From Phycisphaerae bacterium (GTDB taxonomy: Bacteria > Planctomycetota > Phycisphaerae > Sedimentisphaerales > Anaerohalosphaeraceae), in assembly GCA_014859965.1 (NCBI GenBank), contig JACZKQ010000089.1:1-64000 (forward strand): 64,000 nt of DNA. The letters are read 5' to 3'. Shown here one piece after another: positions 1 to 9,436 of this stretch. Numbering within the stretch: position 1 is the first letter of the stretch; every line of letters begins with the position of its first letter. The notes under the pieces are model-generated. The model saw only the letters and a list, made by a program, of their open reading frames with translations. It had not been told where the DNA came from and did not search any database. The position numbers and the translations under genes are program-made.

Positions 1-2
1 AT

Positions 3-137
3 GTCGGAGCGGGCGGAGAAGGCGTTGTGAAGGGGGTACAGCGGGAGATCATCGCGGATATTGTTGCCCGCGATATTGCCTTGTACAGCGGCCGCGCGTT
101 TAGACCGCGGAGATGGCCGGAGCAGGCGAAGAAGTAG
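3..137 (+). CDS. Possible C-terminal end of a truncated gene, function unknown
   Basis: A frame open from the left edge runs to a TAG at 135-137 and would encode about 44 residues rich in Gly, Val and Ile at first and basic at the end. It resembles the tail of a soluble protein but is too short to assign. A second frame beginning with ATG at base 1 stops after nine codons. I cannot tell which, if either, is translated, so this is a weak call. Confidence 0.2.
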   Translation, partial: VGAGGEGVVKGVQREIIADIVARDIALYSGRAFRPRRWPEQAKK

Positions 138-210
138 AGGATCGGCGTCGCCTTGGCGACGGCGGGACTGTCTTTGAGGGTGATGAAACGGCCGAGCGGG
201 CACGGGGTGG

Positions 211-1077
211 GTGCGATTGGACGTTTTCATGCTGACACGAATACTTGAAATCGGGCGAGAGTACTGGGCGGATGTCTGTCTCTGGACGGGGCTTGCGGTC
301 GTCGCCGCCCTGCTGCTGGGCGTTCATTTGGTCGACCTTCGCCGCAGGCGACGATCCTCAGGCAAGAGGCCGGACGAGGGCGGAGGCGGCTATGAACGGC
401 CGCCGTTTCCCGTGGATTACGGCCCGTCGCGTGGGCCGGACGATCCGCCGGGGCGGGGTTCGGATGGCGCTGCCGGCGGGTCCGGGGGAACGGACCCCGA
501 AGACAGCAGGTCCGCATCAGGCGAGGGCGCGCCGCGGCGAAACGGCTGCGATCGCGTGATGGACTGTATCAATGGTATTCAGGGGGAGTTTCGGTCGATT
601 CTGCTGGCGGCGGCAAAACGCAAGCACCTTCCGGCGTCGATTCCCGCCAGCGCGGCGATTCACATTGCCATTACGGGCAAGCGGTGCCTGCTGATCGATC
701 TGGACACGAAGAACAGCGATATTGAGGGGTATTTCGGCATTCCGGAGGAGGCCTCCGAAGCGGGCGATTCGGGCAGTCGCCGCATCCTGCCTCTGCCGAG
801 CGCGACCGGTTATGACAATCTGCAGGTGTGGCCGGGGCATAAGGTCAGGCAGCACAACATTGTGGACATCGCGGAGATGGTCAGCGATGCCCGGAGCAGC
901 TTCGATACGGTGCTTGTGTATGCCCCCTGCTTTGGCGACAACCCCGCCGACAAAGCGCTGGCGCGGCTGTGCGGGCACGGGCTGGTCTTCTGCGGCAACA
1001 CAGGTCAGGCGATGCGGCCGGCGGCGATCATGAGAGACGCGGGCTGCGAGGTGGTCGGTACGATCAAGGGGCTGTGA
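211..1077 (+). CDS. Membrane-anchored ParA/BY-kinase-like protein with degenerate ATPase motifs
   Basis: The 288-residue protein has one transmembrane helix (about residues 23-42), a stop-transfer run of arginines, a disordered Gly/Pro/Asp-rich linker to about residue 112, and a C-terminal domain. That domain resembles the MinD/ParA/bacterial tyrosine kinase fold: GKRCLLIDLD (156-165) matches the Walker A' strand, and FDTVLVYAPC lies where Walker B is expected. The P-loop before the A' strand is missing (PASIPAS occupies its place) and the Walker B aspartate is tyrosine. ATP hydrolysis therefore looks unlikely and a structural or regulatory role is possible, for example in polysaccharide export. 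The start is GTG at 211 behind a GGGGTGG run; ATG at 229 is an alternative with no clear ribosome site. The fold assignment is inferred from motifs only. Confidence 0.5.
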   Translation: MRLDVFMLTRILEIGREYWADVCLWTGLAVVAALLLGVHLVDLRRRRRSSGKRPDEGGGGYERPPFPVDYGPSRGPDDPPGRGSDGAAGGSGGTDPEDSRSASGEGAPRRNGCDRVMDCINGIQGEFRSILLAAAKRKHLPASIPASAAIHIAITGKRCLLIDLDTKNSDIEGYFGIPEEASEAGDSGSRRILPLPSATGYDNLQVWPGHKVRQHNIVDIAEMVSDARSSFDTVLVYAPCFGDNPADKALARLCGHGLVFCGNTGQAMRPAAIMRDAGCEVVGTIKGL

Positions 1078-1125
1078 TTTCTCTTACGTTACGGATGATA
1101 AGAACCATATCCATCTAAAATACGT

Positions 1126-1154
1126 TTGGCTATCCCTTCGGCACTCCGTATAAT
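1126..1154 (+). promoter_or_regulatory. Sigma-70-type promoter upstream of the hybrid kinase gene
   Basis: TTGGCT at 1126-1131 and a perfect TATAAT at 1149-1154 are separated by 17 bases. Transcription would start near 1161, giving a leader of about 230 bases before the kinase ATG at 1391. The rest of the 313-base gap (1078-1390) shows no convincing gene or terminator. Confidence 0.55.
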
Positions 1155-1390
1155 AACCACTTTGACGATGATTTGGACCGTTTGACGGATGCCGACTATC
1201 TCGTCGATGGCGGCACGCCGGACCGCGAGAATTTTTGTGATGGACAGCCTCGGCGACAGAACAGGCATGCAGACCTTAGGCGACGACACAGTCACCTTTT
1301 TTACCGTGCTGTCGTCGACCACACAGCACACCTCGGACCGGCGCCGCGGTACGCGCGGGTTTCGAGAACGCCTAAGCAGGAAGGCGGTCC

Positions 1391-3958
1391 ATGCCCATGA
1401 GTAAGCGTCATCAGATCGCCGCCGCGTGGCTGGTCCGCTTTGCCTGGCTTCCCGTGCCGGCATTCTTCATAGCCATAATTGTCTTGTGGATGTCGGACCT
1501 GCGAACCTCTTACCATTTGCCCGTTCTGCTGCTGACAATGAACGGTGTCTTCTCGGGGCTGGTCTCCCTGTGCATTGGTTACCTGGCGGGGCGAGGCTTT
1601 CTGAACACCGGCCGAACCGGACCGTTCATGCTCGGCTGCGGCGCAACGGTGTGGGGCGTCGCCTGCGTGGTTTCTTCGATACCCTTTCTTCAGGACGCGA
1701 ATACGGCCGTCACCATCCATAACGTCGGCGCGCTCGGGTGTGCAGCGTGTCACCTCGCGGGCTTGCTGTGGGGCGGCCGGGTAAAGCGGCCGGCATGGTG
1801 GCTTGCGGCAGGCTACACAGGCGTATTGGCTGGCGTGGGGCTGCTTGTATATGCAGCGTCCGCCGGATGGACCCCGGCGTTCTTCGTCGACGGAGTTGGC
1901 GGCACCGCCTTCCGCCAGCAGGTGCTCGTCCTGACGATCGCCATGCTCGGACTCACGGCCTACCGCATGCTGCGGATCCACCGCAGGCAATCCTCGGCCT
2001 TTCTGTACTGGTATGCGCTGGGCCTGATAATGTTGGCGCTGGGGCTGGCCGGCGTGATGATGCAGTCGGTTTTCGGCAGCCTGCTCGGCTGGACGGGACG
2101 CGCGGCACAATTCCTTGCCGGCGGATACATGGTGATTGCAGCCGTCTCCGCCGTGCGACAGTCGCCCATCTGGATGATCACGCTCTCGTCGGCGCTGCGC
2201 GATGCGCGAAGACGATATGCCGATCTCCTGGATCTGGCCGACGACGGCATCGTGGTCCACGATATGGTCGGTCGCACGCTGGACGGCCGTTTTCTGCAGG
2301 TCAATCCGGCATTCTGCCGCATGATCGGTTACACATCGCGCGAGTTGCGCGAATTGACCCTGCTTGACCTCACTGCCCCCGAGGAACTACCTGCCGGGCC
2401 AAACGAGATCGAAACGCTCTGGAGCCGAGGCGCTTTGCGGCACGAAAAGACACTCGTCGCCAAGTACGGCCGGCGCATTCCCACCGAAATCGCCACGCGG
2501 CTGTTCAAGCAGGCCGACCGGCAGATGGCCATGTCGATCGTGCGCGACACCTCCGAGCGGAAACAGGCTGAATTGCAGATTCGACGATCCGCCGCCGATC
2601 TCCAGGCGGCTAACGCGGCCCTCCGTGAGTCCCGCAGCTCAGCGGTCAATCTCATGGAAGATGCACTCGAAGCCCGCCGCCAGACGGAACGCGTCAACGC
2701 AGACCTTCAGCGCGAAGTCGCCGAGCGCGGGCAGGCCGAGGCGGCCCTGCGCCAGAGTGAGGAACACCTGCGCCAAGTAAACGAATCGCTGGAACAGCGG
2801 GTGCGCGAACGCACCGCCGAACTGGCCCTCAAGAATGTTCAGTTGAAGTCCCGCGCCGAGCAATTGTCGCGTCTGGCCTCAGAGTTGACCCTCACCGAGC
2901 AGCGTGAGCGCCACAGGCTCGCCAAGGTGCTGCACGATCATCTCCAGCAGCTCCTTGTGGCCGCAAAGATAGGCCTGCAAGGCGCGGCCCATTCCGCCGT
3001 CGATCCCGAGCAGAGCGAGGCCTTGGGAGGCGTCCACAACCTGATCAAGGAGTCCATCGCCACGTCCCGTTCGCTGACGGTCGAGCTTTCGCCCACGATC
3101 CTGCACGAGGCGGGACTGCCCGCCGGCCTGGAATGGCTGGCCCGATGGATGGAAAAGAAACACGGTCTCCGTGTCGACCTGCAATGCCAGAGCGAGGCGA
3201 GGACCGAGCGCGAAGACATCCGCATACTTCTGTTCGAGTCCGTTCGCGAGCTGCTCTTCAACGTCGTCAAGCATGCCGGCGTAACCAGCGCCAAGGTCCG
3301 TATGGCCCGCCGGAACACGTCGCTTGAAATCATGGTCAGCGACGAAGGCGTAGGCTTTGACCCCCAGCGGCTGCACGCCGCAGCCGGCGAGATGGCCGGC
3401 GGTTTCGGCCTTTTCAGCATCCGCGAGCGGCTGGAACTCCTCGGCGGAAGCGTTAAAATCGAGAGCTCGCCGCATGGCGGGTCGCGTTTTACGCTGATCG
3501 CGCCCGCTGTTTTTTCCGCCGAAGCCGTCGAGCCCCAACTCGAAGAAGCCCAACCGGCCCGACCCGCCGAAGCTGCAAGAACCGCCGACGGCGGGACAAA
3601 GCTGCGCATCCTTGTCGTGGATGACCACAGCATGCTGCGGCAGACTATGGCGGTACGGTTAAGACGCGAGCCTGACATCGAGATCGCCGGCGAGGCCGCA
3701 AATGGCGTCGAGGCTATTGAAAAGGCCCGACAAGTGCGGCCGGACGTCATATTGATGGATTGCAACATGCCCCGGATGGACGGCGTCGAGGCGACCCGAA
3801 GGATACACGCCGAATTGCCGCGCATCCGCATTGTCGGCCTATCCATGCATGAAGACGGCGACAGGGCGAAGGCCATGCTGGATACCGGGGCGTCAGGATA
3901 TGTCAACAAAACCGCCAGTCTGGAGGAGTTGCTCAAGGCCATCCGGTCGGGGGCATAG
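1391..3958 (+). CDS. NarL-type hybrid sensor histidine kinase/response regulator
   Basis: The 855-residue membrane protein has about seven hydrophobic segments (residues 15-255), a PAS domain (275-390), a long coiled coil (395-490) and a HisKA_3 dimerisation domain. Its phosphoacceptor is probably His515, in an ERHRLAKVLHD motif typical of the NarX/DesK class. A HATPase_c domain (about 610-705, with DEGVGFDP and GGFGLFSIRER) and a receiver (737-853, phosphoacceptor Asp790 in LMDCNMP, conserved Lys840) follow. The receiver resembles the N-terminal half of NarL/LuxR regulators but has no DNA-binding helix-turn-helix after it, so phosphate is probably passed to another protein. No partner regulator is adjacent. 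ATG 1391 follows AGGAAGG. The signal sensed is unknown. Confidence 0.9.
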   Translation: MPMSKRHQIAAAWLVRFAWLPVPAFFIAIIVLWMSDLRTSYHLPVLLLTMNGVFSGLVSLCIGYLAGRGFLNTGRTGPFMLGCGATVWGVACVVSSIPFLQDANTAVTIHNVGALGCAACHLAGLLWGGRVKRPAWWLAAGYTGVLAGVGLLVYAASAGWTPAFFVDGVGGTAFRQQVLVLTIAMLGLTAYRMLRIHRRQSSAFLYWYALGLIMLALGLAGVMMQSVFGSLLGWTGRAAQFLAGGYMVIAAVSAVRQSPIWMITLSSALRDARRRYADLLDLADDGIVVHDMVGRTLDGRFLQVNPAFCRMIGYTSRELRELTLLDLTAPEELPAGPNEIETLWSRGALRHEKTLVAKYGRRIPTEIATRLFKQADRQMAMSIVRDTSERKQAELQIRRSAADLQAANAALRESRSSAVNLMEDALEARRQTERVNADLQREVAERGQAEAALRQSEEHLRQVNESLEQRVRERTAELALKNVQLKSRAEQLSRLASELTLTEQRERHRLAKVLHDHLQQLLVAAKIGLQGAAHSAVDPEQSEALGGVHNLIKESIATSRSLTVELSPTILHEAGLPAGLEWLARWMEKKHGLRVDLQCQSEARTEREDIRILLFESVRELLFNVVKHAGVTSAKVRMARRNTSLEIMVSDEGVGFDPQRLHAAAGEMAGGFGLFSIRERLELLGGSVKIESSPHGGSRFTLIAPAVFSAEAVEPQLEEAQPARPAEAARTADGGTKLRILVVDDHSMLRQTMAVRLRREPDIEIAGEAANGVEAIEKARQVRPDVILMDCNMPRMDGVEATRRIHAELPRIRIVGLSMHEDGDRAKAMLDTGASGYVNKTASLEELLKAIRSGA

Positions 3959-4022
3959 GCCTCCTAAAGGGCGGACATCTGCCATGCCCGCCGGGGGACT
4001 GGATGTTCAACTCGGCGACCGC

Positions 4023-5117
4023 TTATATATCCGATTCGTGGCGGCGGGTCTGTACAAAGTACGCCGCAGCGGCGCCGAAGGAGAAACCGCCGATGTGGGC
4101 GAACCATGCGACGCTGGAGATTTCGCCTGTGCCGTAGAGCAGGCCGTTTGCCACCTGGAGGGTAAACCATATTCCTAAGTAGAACACGGCAGTAACCTCC
4201 GTGATGTTGCCCCAGACGAAAAGCTTTACGTTGGCCCTGGGATAGAACACCATGTAAGCGCCCATGAGGCCACTGACCGCGCCGCTGGCGCCGATGCTGG
4301 GCGCAGTGGAACTGAAATTCATAACGGCGTGAGCAAAGCTGCCGGCGAGGCCCGCGGCAATGTAAAACGGCACAAACCATACACGCCCGAGCCGGTCTTC
4401 AATTCTGTTGCCGAAGAGCCAGAGGAAGTACATGTTGCCCAGGAGATGAATGATATTGGCATGAAGGAACATGGACGTAAAAAGCGTTGCGCTGAAGCAT
4501 TCGGCGGGCGTGTGTCCCCAGGTTCTGAACGCCATGCGTGAGCTGCTGAAGTCATGTGTTGTCAGGCCGAAGACGAGGCCGCACAGGACGATGACGCCAA
4601 GGGTCAATACGGGGAACCGCTGCCGCCGCAGGTCGTCGCCGATGGGCAAGAAATGCGGCAGGTAGAACATAAGGGGAGACAATGGCTGCGGCTTTTCGGC
4701 GATCTTGTCCAGGTAAACCTGCCGTTTCATGAGATCGCGGCCGATCTCCTCCACCCGGGGGTCGCCCTTGAGATGGGCGGCCACCTGCCGGATTTCGCCC
4801 CTGTCGGTCCAGACACCGCCGCACTGGGGACACTTGTCCAACAGAATATTGGAGTCATAGCCGTAGTTGAAGTTGCGAAGGGATACCGTGCAGCGCGGAC
4901 ACAGCCTGCGTGTGTCGGAGATCGCCTCCTGCACCTGCCGCGGCTTAAACAGGAATGTCAGGTCGGCGGTGGAATTCGTCTTGTCCGCCAGGGCCTGCGC
5001 CACCGGCAGAAAGGCGCCCGGTTCGAACCAGATGCCGTCGCAGGACGGACAGGTTTCGACGGCGATGTCGCCGATCCTGGCCTTTGTCATTTTCGACCCG
5101 CATACGGGACAGTTCAT
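4023..5117 (-). CDS. Rhomboid intramembrane serine protease with N-terminal zinc ribbons
   Basis: The 364-residue protein begins with two zf-TFIIB-like zinc ribbons (Cys pairs 3/6, 23/26, 73/76 and 96/99). A six-helix rhomboid domain follows from about residue 168. The catalytic dyad is visible as Ser278 in GASGA and His341 in WFAHIGG, and the HANIIHLLGNM motif supplies the conserved His and Asn. It should cleave transmembrane substrates within the inner membrane; the ribbons may select them. I start it at ATG 5117 rather than the longer frame because AAGGA sits 8 bases upstream and the first ribbon begins exactly there. It converges with the hybrid kinase and diverges from the RNA helicase. 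Confidence 0.93.
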   Translation of the reverse strand: MNCPVCGSKMTKARIGDIAVETCPSCDGIWFEPGAFLPVAQALADKTNSTADLTFLFKPRQVQEAISDTRRLCPRCTVSLRNFNYGYDSNILLDKCPQCGGVWTDRGEIRQVAAHLKGDPRVEEIGRDLMKRQVYLDKIAEKPQPLSPLMFYLPHFLPIGDDLRRQRFPVLTLGVIVLCGLVFGLTTHDFSSSRMAFRTWGHTPAECFSATLFTSMFLHANIIHLLGNMYFLWLFGNRIEDRLGRVWFVPFYIAAGLAGSFAHAVMNFSSTAPSIGASGAVSGLMGAYMVFYPRANVKLFVWGNITEVTAVFYLGIWFTLQVANGLLYGTGEISSVAWFAHIGGFSFGAAAAYFVQTRRHESDI

Positions 5118-5293
5118 CGCCTGATTCCTTGCTTCAAAACCGCCTTGTAATCGCGACAAGGTTTTTCAGAATACTTGGAAAGGCGGCAATGTGCAATCTT
5201 TTAATGGATTATTATTACTGATTTCGCCTTTGCACGCTGCGTGGGGCGTTCAGCAGTCCGGCACACTGCAATTAGAAATTGCGGAAAAATTAT

Positions 5294-5322
5294 TTGCAAT
5301 TGGGATGAACTTACTTTATTAT
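5294..5322 (+). promoter_or_regulatory. Promoter of the RNA helicase gene
   Basis: TTGCAA (5294-5299) and TATTAT (5317-5322) are 17 bases apart. The leader would be about 125 bases and ends in a pyrimidine-rich stretch before the AAGGA ribosome site. A long leader is common for cold-induced helicase genes, but no cold-shock element can be claimed here. The rest of the 336-base divergent gap (5118-5453) shows nothing else recognisable. Confidence 0.55.
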
Positions 5323-5453
5323 CAGCCATAGATTGTGCATAGGCCGCTATTCGCGGGTGCGGAACGGCGATGGACAGTCGGTCCTCGGTTTGCTTCTTTC
5401 CGATCGATCTGCACGTGTTTTTTCATTTTATTTCTTTTCTGAAGGATGGTTTG

Positions 5454-6809
5454 ATGCCATTTACGACATTTGGTCTTACGGACCCGCTGGTGCGGGGGAT
5501 ATTGGCGACGGGTTATACGGCGCCTACGGATATACAGTCGCAGGCGATTCCTGCGGCCCTTGCGGGCAGCGATATCATCGGCTGCGCGCAGACGGGAACG
5601 GGCAAGACGGCGGCGTTTGTGCTTCCGATTCTGGATCGTCTCAGCCATGAGCCGAACGCCGGGCGCAAGCGGGTTGTCCGGTCGCTGATTTTGACGCCCA
5701 CACGGGAACTGGCCGTGCAGATCGAGAAATCGATCTTGGGGTATGGGCGGTTTACGGAACTGAAGGCGCTTGCGGTTTACGGGGGCGTGAGCATCCCCGG
5801 GCAGATCAAGGGCCTGACGGGGGGCGTGGATATCGTGGTGGCGACGCCGGGGCGGCTTATCGACCACCTTCAGCGCAAGACGATCGACCTGAGCAAGGTC
5901 GAGGTGCTGGTGCTGGACGAGGCGGACCGCATGCTGGATATGGGGTTCGTCAAGGACGTGCGGCGGATCGTGAGCGGGCTTCCGAAGAAACGGCAGACGC
6001 TGCTGTTTTCGGCGACGATGTCGCCGGAGGTCAACCGGCTGGCGGCGGACATGCTGAAGACGCCGAAGGTCATTCAGATCGGTCGGCCGCGCAACCCGAT
6101 CGAGACGATTACGCAGCATTTCTATACGGTGGAGAAGTCGCTGAAGATGGACCTGCTGGTGCACATGATCGAGGACTGGCGGATGTTCAGCGTGCTGGTG
6201 TTCTCACGGACGAAGCACGGGGCGGACAAGATCAGCCGACGGCTCAAGACCGCAGGCGTGATAGCGGTGTCGATTCATTCGGGGCGGACGCAGAATCAGC
6301 GGCAGCGGGCGCTGGACGGCTTCCGCAGCGGAAAGTTTCAGGTGTTGGTCGCCACGGATATCGCGGCCCGCGGGATCAATGTCGAGGGGATATCGCACGT
6401 GATTAATTACGACGTGCCGACGCACGCGGAGGATTACGTGCACCGGATCGGCCGGACGGGACGGGCGACGGCGACGGGCGATGCGATCACGTTTGTTTCG
6501 AAGGATGAGGAGAAGTATTTGCGCGAGATCGGCAAGTACATCGAACGCCGGCTTTCGGCACAGCCTTGCAAGGGGTTTTCGTATGTCAAGTCGACGCCGG
6601 ACGAGCCGAAGCCCGCTAAGAGCACCGGACCGGCTCAAGGCGAGCGGTCCGGTAAAGGGATGCGGCCCGCCAAGAGCAGCAGGCCGCATCATGGAAAAAG
6701 GCCGGTGGAAGGCACGCGAGGCGACCAGAGCAATCGGCCGCCCCGGAGCAAGACCGCTTCGGGCGCCAAGAAGCCCTACCGCGGTCAGCGCAGACGCTCG
6801 GCAAGCTGA
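5454..6809 (+). CDS. rhlE: DEAD-box ATP-dependent RNA helicase, RhlE type
   Basis: All helicase motifs are present in this 451-residue protein: Q motif (GYTAPTDIQ), motif I AQTGTGKT (45-52), PTREL, TPGRL, DEAD (155-158), SAT (186-188), ATDIAARG and HRIGRTGR. After residue 385 comes a basic, repetitive tail rich in Lys, Pro, Gly and Arg (several PAKS/GKRP-like units), typical of RhlE tails that bind RNA. It should unwind short RNA duplexes during ribosome assembly and RNA decay. The start is ATG 5454, preceded by AAGGA at 7 bases; an upstream in-frame ATG at 5370 lies in a non-conserved stretch. The gene stands alone with its own promoter. Confidence 0.95.
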   Translation: MPFTTFGLTDPLVRGILATGYTAPTDIQSQAIPAALAGSDIIGCAQTGTGKTAAFVLPILDRLSHEPNAGRKRVVRSLILTPTRELAVQIEKSILGYGRFTELKALAVYGGVSIPGQIKGLTGGVDIVVATPGRLIDHLQRKTIDLSKVEVLVLDEADRMLDMGFVKDVRRIVSGLPKKRQTLLFSATMSPEVNRLAADMLKTPKVIQIGRPRNPIETITQHFYTVEKSLKMDLLVHMIEDWRMFSVLVFSRTKHGADKISRRLKTAGVIAVSIHSGRTQNQRQRALDGFRSGKFQVLVATDIAARGINVEGISHVINYDVPTHAEDYVHRIGRTGRATATGDAITFVSKDEEKYLREIGKYIERRLSAQPCKGFSYVKSTPDEPKPAKSTGPAQGERSGKGMRPAKSSRPHHGKRPVEGTRGDQSNRPPRSKTASGAKKPYRGQRRRSAS

Positions 6810-6927
6810 TAGCGGAACGCAGCAGCCTGTTGTGAAGGCCGGCATTCGCCTCTCGGCCTGCGGCATTCACCTGCGGATGTAAGCGCAAAAGGTCTCTTTT
6901 TCTGTGGTCCTAAGGGGTTGATTGCGG

Positions 6928-6956
6928 TTGACAGGGGCGCCGGGCAGGGGTAACAT
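6928..6956 (+). promoter_or_regulatory. Promoter for the isocitrate dehydrogenase-lpxK transcript
   Basis: A perfect TTGACA (6928-6933) lies 17 bases upstream of TAACAT (6951-6956), with a predicted start near 6963 and a leader of about 127 bases to the ATG at 7090. Because lpxK follows isocitrate dehydrogenase with almost no gap, this promoter may feed the start of the lipid A/core run. Confidence 0.6.
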
Positions 6957-7089
6957 GGCGGGCTGTGCGTATCGGGCGGGCCGTGGTGTGTTTGAAGGCG
7001 TGCGGCGGGATAAAACCCGTTCTGCCGAGTTCGACACGGGCGGCGCGATGCGGGAGTGTTGTGGGATTGCCATTGATCGGAGTTAGTGA

Positions 7090-8172
7090 ATGACGAAGGT
7101 TACGCTGATTACGGGGGACGGGATTGGACCTGAAATTGCGGAGGCGACGCGTCGCTGCGTCGATGCGACGGGAGCGGCCCTGGAGTGGGAGACGGCCGAA
7201 GCGGGGATCGACGTCATGGCAAGGCTGGGCACCCCCCTGCCGGAGTCGACCATCGACTCGGTGCGGAAGAACGGCATTGCGCTGAAGGCCCCGATCACCA
7301 CGCCGGTAGGGACCGGCTTTCGGAGCATCAACGTCTACCTGCGGCAGGCGCTGGATTTGTACGCCTGTGTTCGGCCTTGCAAGAGCTATAAGGGCGTGCG
7401 GAGCAAGTACTCGGATATCGATCTGGTTGTTGTGCGTGAGAACACCGAGGACCTTTATGCGGGGATCGAATTCGCGAAGGGCGCCGACGAAACCGGCGAA
7501 CTGATCGACTGGCTCAACGCACACAGCAAGCGGGTCATCAGCAAGACGACAGGCATCAGCATCAAGCCGATTTCCGTGGAGGGTACGGAACGGATTGTGC
7601 GATATGCGTTTGACTATGCGCGGAAGATGGGCCGGCGCAAGGTGACCAGCGTCCACAAGGCCAACATTATGAAATTCACCGACGGGCTGTGGCTTGAAGT
7701 GAGCCGCGAGGTCGCCAAGAGCTATCCGGAGATCGAATTCGAGGACCGGATCGTCGACAATATGTGCATGCAGTTGATCCAGAAGCCGGAACTGTACGAC
7801 GTGATCGTACTGCCGAATCTGTACGGCGACATTCTGAGTGATCTCTGTGCGGGGCTGGTGGGCGGCCTGGGTGTTGCGCCGGGTGCTAATATCGGACTCA
7901 AGGGTGCGATCTTCGAGGCGACGCACGGCAGCGCGCCGAAGTACGCGGGCCAGAACAAGGTCAATCCGACGGCCGTAATTCTGAGCGGCGTGCTGATGCT
8001 GAGGCACCTGGGCATGGTTTCCGAGGCCGAACGGCTGGAGAAGGCGGTGGCGTCGGTGATCGCCGAAGGCAAGTACGTGACGTACGACCTCAAGGAAGAC
8101 CGCAACGACCCATCGGCCGTAGGAACCAGCGAGATGGCGGACGCTATTATCTCGCGGATCGCGACAGGGTGA
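7090..8172 (+). CDS. icd: Isocitrate dehydrogenase, probably NAD+-dependent (isocitrate/isopropylmalate family)
   Basis: The 360-residue protein belongs to the beta-decarboxylating dehydrogenase family. It opens with [10 protein letters not shown] and carries the substrate-binding stretch [18 protein letters not shown], the [13 protein letters not shown] motif and [13 protein letters not shown]. The length and the [15 protein letters not shown] coenzyme loop fit short, NAD-linked enzymes related to mitochondrial IDH3 rather than the longer NADP-linked E. coli type; the coenzyme assignment is inferred. It would convert isocitrate to 2-oxoglutarate in the TCA cycle. Homoisocitrate dehydrogenase is a less likely alternative. 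It is the first gene of a tightly packed plus-strand run and its stop overlaps a possible GTG start of lpxK. Confidence 0.85.
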   Translation: MTKVTLITGDGIGPEIAEATRRCVDATGAALEWETAEAGIDVMARLGTPLPESTIDSVRKNGIALKAPITTPVGTGFRSINVYLRQALDLYACVRPCKSYKGVRSKYSDIDLVVVRENTEDLYAGIEFAKGADETGELIDWLNAHSKRVISKTTGISIKPISVEGTERIVRYAFDYARKMGRRKVTSVHKANIMKFTDGLWLEVSREVAKSYPEIEFEDRIVDNMCMQLIQKPELYDVIVLPNLYGDILSDLCAGLVGGLGVAPGANIGLKGAIFEATHGSAPKYAGQNKVNPTAVILSGVLMLRHLGMVSEAERLEKAVASVIAEGKYVTYDLKEDRNDPSAVGTSEMADAIISRIATG

Positions 8173-8207
8173 CAGTTCGAAACAGGTCGCAACTGAAGGA
8201 TGGATCT

Positions 8208-9266
8208 TTGAACCAGAACTCGTACCGCAATCTGATCAGCGTGCGCGGGGGCCGAGTGGACAAGCGTCTGTTGCGGTCGGCACTGAGGCTGGTTTCTCTG
8301 CCTTACGGGTCGGCCGTGGCGGTTCGGAACCTGGGCTACAACACCGGGTTGCTGAAGTCGCATGCCGCGGACGTTCCGGTCATCAGCGTGGGGAATATCA
8401 CCACGGGCGGAACGGGCAAGACGCCGCTGGTTGTATGGCTTTGTCGACGCCTGCATGAGAAGGGTCTGCGGTGCGCGGTGCTGACGCGCGGGTATAAGAG
8501 CACCAACGGCGGGGTGGACGACGAGCCGGCGATTCTGAAGAAGGCGTGCCCGGAGGCGAAGGTGATCGTCAATCCGGACCGCGTGGCCGGGGCGGCGCGG
8601 GCGGTCAGCGAATTCGGGGCGGACGTGCTGGTGATGGACGACGGTTTTCAGCATCGGCGGCTGAGGCGCGACCTGGACATTCTGGCGGTCGACGCGACGC
8701 GGCCGTTCGGCTATGGGCGGCTTCTTCCGGCGGGTCTGCTGCGCGAGCCGGTCGGGGCGATTGAGCGAGCCGACGCGGTGGTGATTACGCGGTACGATCA
8801 GATCGCTCCGTTTCATATCGACCGGCTGGAGAAGGAGATCCTGCGGATCAAGCCGAAGATGGTGGTGGCCAAGGCGATTCACCAGCATCCGTGCGCCAGG
8901 GGGACGGGCGGCGCGGTGTACAGCCTGGAGGACCTCAAGCAGCAGCGTCTTTTTGTGTTCTGCGGGATCGGCAATCCCGAGGCGTTCCTGAAGCGGCTCC
9001 GGGAGCATGGGCTTTGCATTGCGGGCAAGCAGGTCTACAACGACCACCATCACTATACGGAGTCGGATTTCGGGCAAATCCAGCAGGCCGCCAAGGCCGT
9101 GGACGCGACGATGATTTTGGCGACCGAAAAGGACTGGGTCAAGACGGCGCTGGCGACTCAGAAATACAACGAACTTCCATTGGTTTATCTTGTGGTTGAA
9201 CTGGAATTCGTTGCGGGAGTTGATAAAATGGATGCGTTGATCGACGGCGTTTTGAACAGGCCGTGA
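8208..9266 (+). CDS. lpxK: Tetraacyldisaccharide 4'-kinase (lipid A biosynthesis)
   Basis: LpxK phosphorylates the 4' position of the lipid A precursor at the inner membrane. The sequence shows the family P-loop in SVGNITTGGTGKTPL, LTRGYKS, the catalytic DDGFQHRRLRRDLDI segment and the RPFGYGRLLPAGLLREP block. I chose the TTG at 8208 because AAGGA sits 7 bases upstream, giving 352 residues; a GTG at 8169 overlapping the previous stop would add 13 residues but has no ribosome site. It is the first dedicated envelope gene in the run and is followed by heptose genes, which indicates a genuine lipid A pathway in this organism. Confidence 0.93.
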   Translation: MNQNSYRNLISVRGGRVDKRLLRSALRLVSLPYGSAVAVRNLGYNTGLLKSHAADVPVISVGNITTGGTGKTPLVVWLCRRLHEKGLRCAVLTRGYKSTNGGVDDEPAILKKACPEAKVIVNPDRVAGAARAVSEFGADVLVMDDGFQHRRLRRDLDILAVDATRPFGYGRLLPAGLLREPVGAIERADAVVITRYDQIAPFHIDRLEKEILRIKPKMVVAKAIHQHPCARGTGGAVYSLEDLKQQRLFVFCGIGNPEAFLKRLREHGLCIAGKQVYNDHHHYTESDFGQIQQAAKAVDATMILATEKDWVKTALATQKYNELPLVYLVVELEFVAGVDKMDALIDGVLNRP

Positions 9267-9436
9267 CATTTCACCGTCCGGAGCCAAACGCCGCGATGCG
9301 TTTAGAGAATCGACAGATGATGCACAGTCGTGCAGATGAAAAAAGAGAACACAAAGCAGCTCGGCAGGCGCGAGGATTTTCGGATCGAACGCGCCGGCGT
9401 GTGGCCGAAAGTAACAAACAATAACGGGGCGGATGC

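Noticed and set aside
1173-1404. Small overlapping frames before the hybrid kinase
   Set aside because: No ribosome site, no conserved-looking sequence, and they run through the predicted promoter leader.
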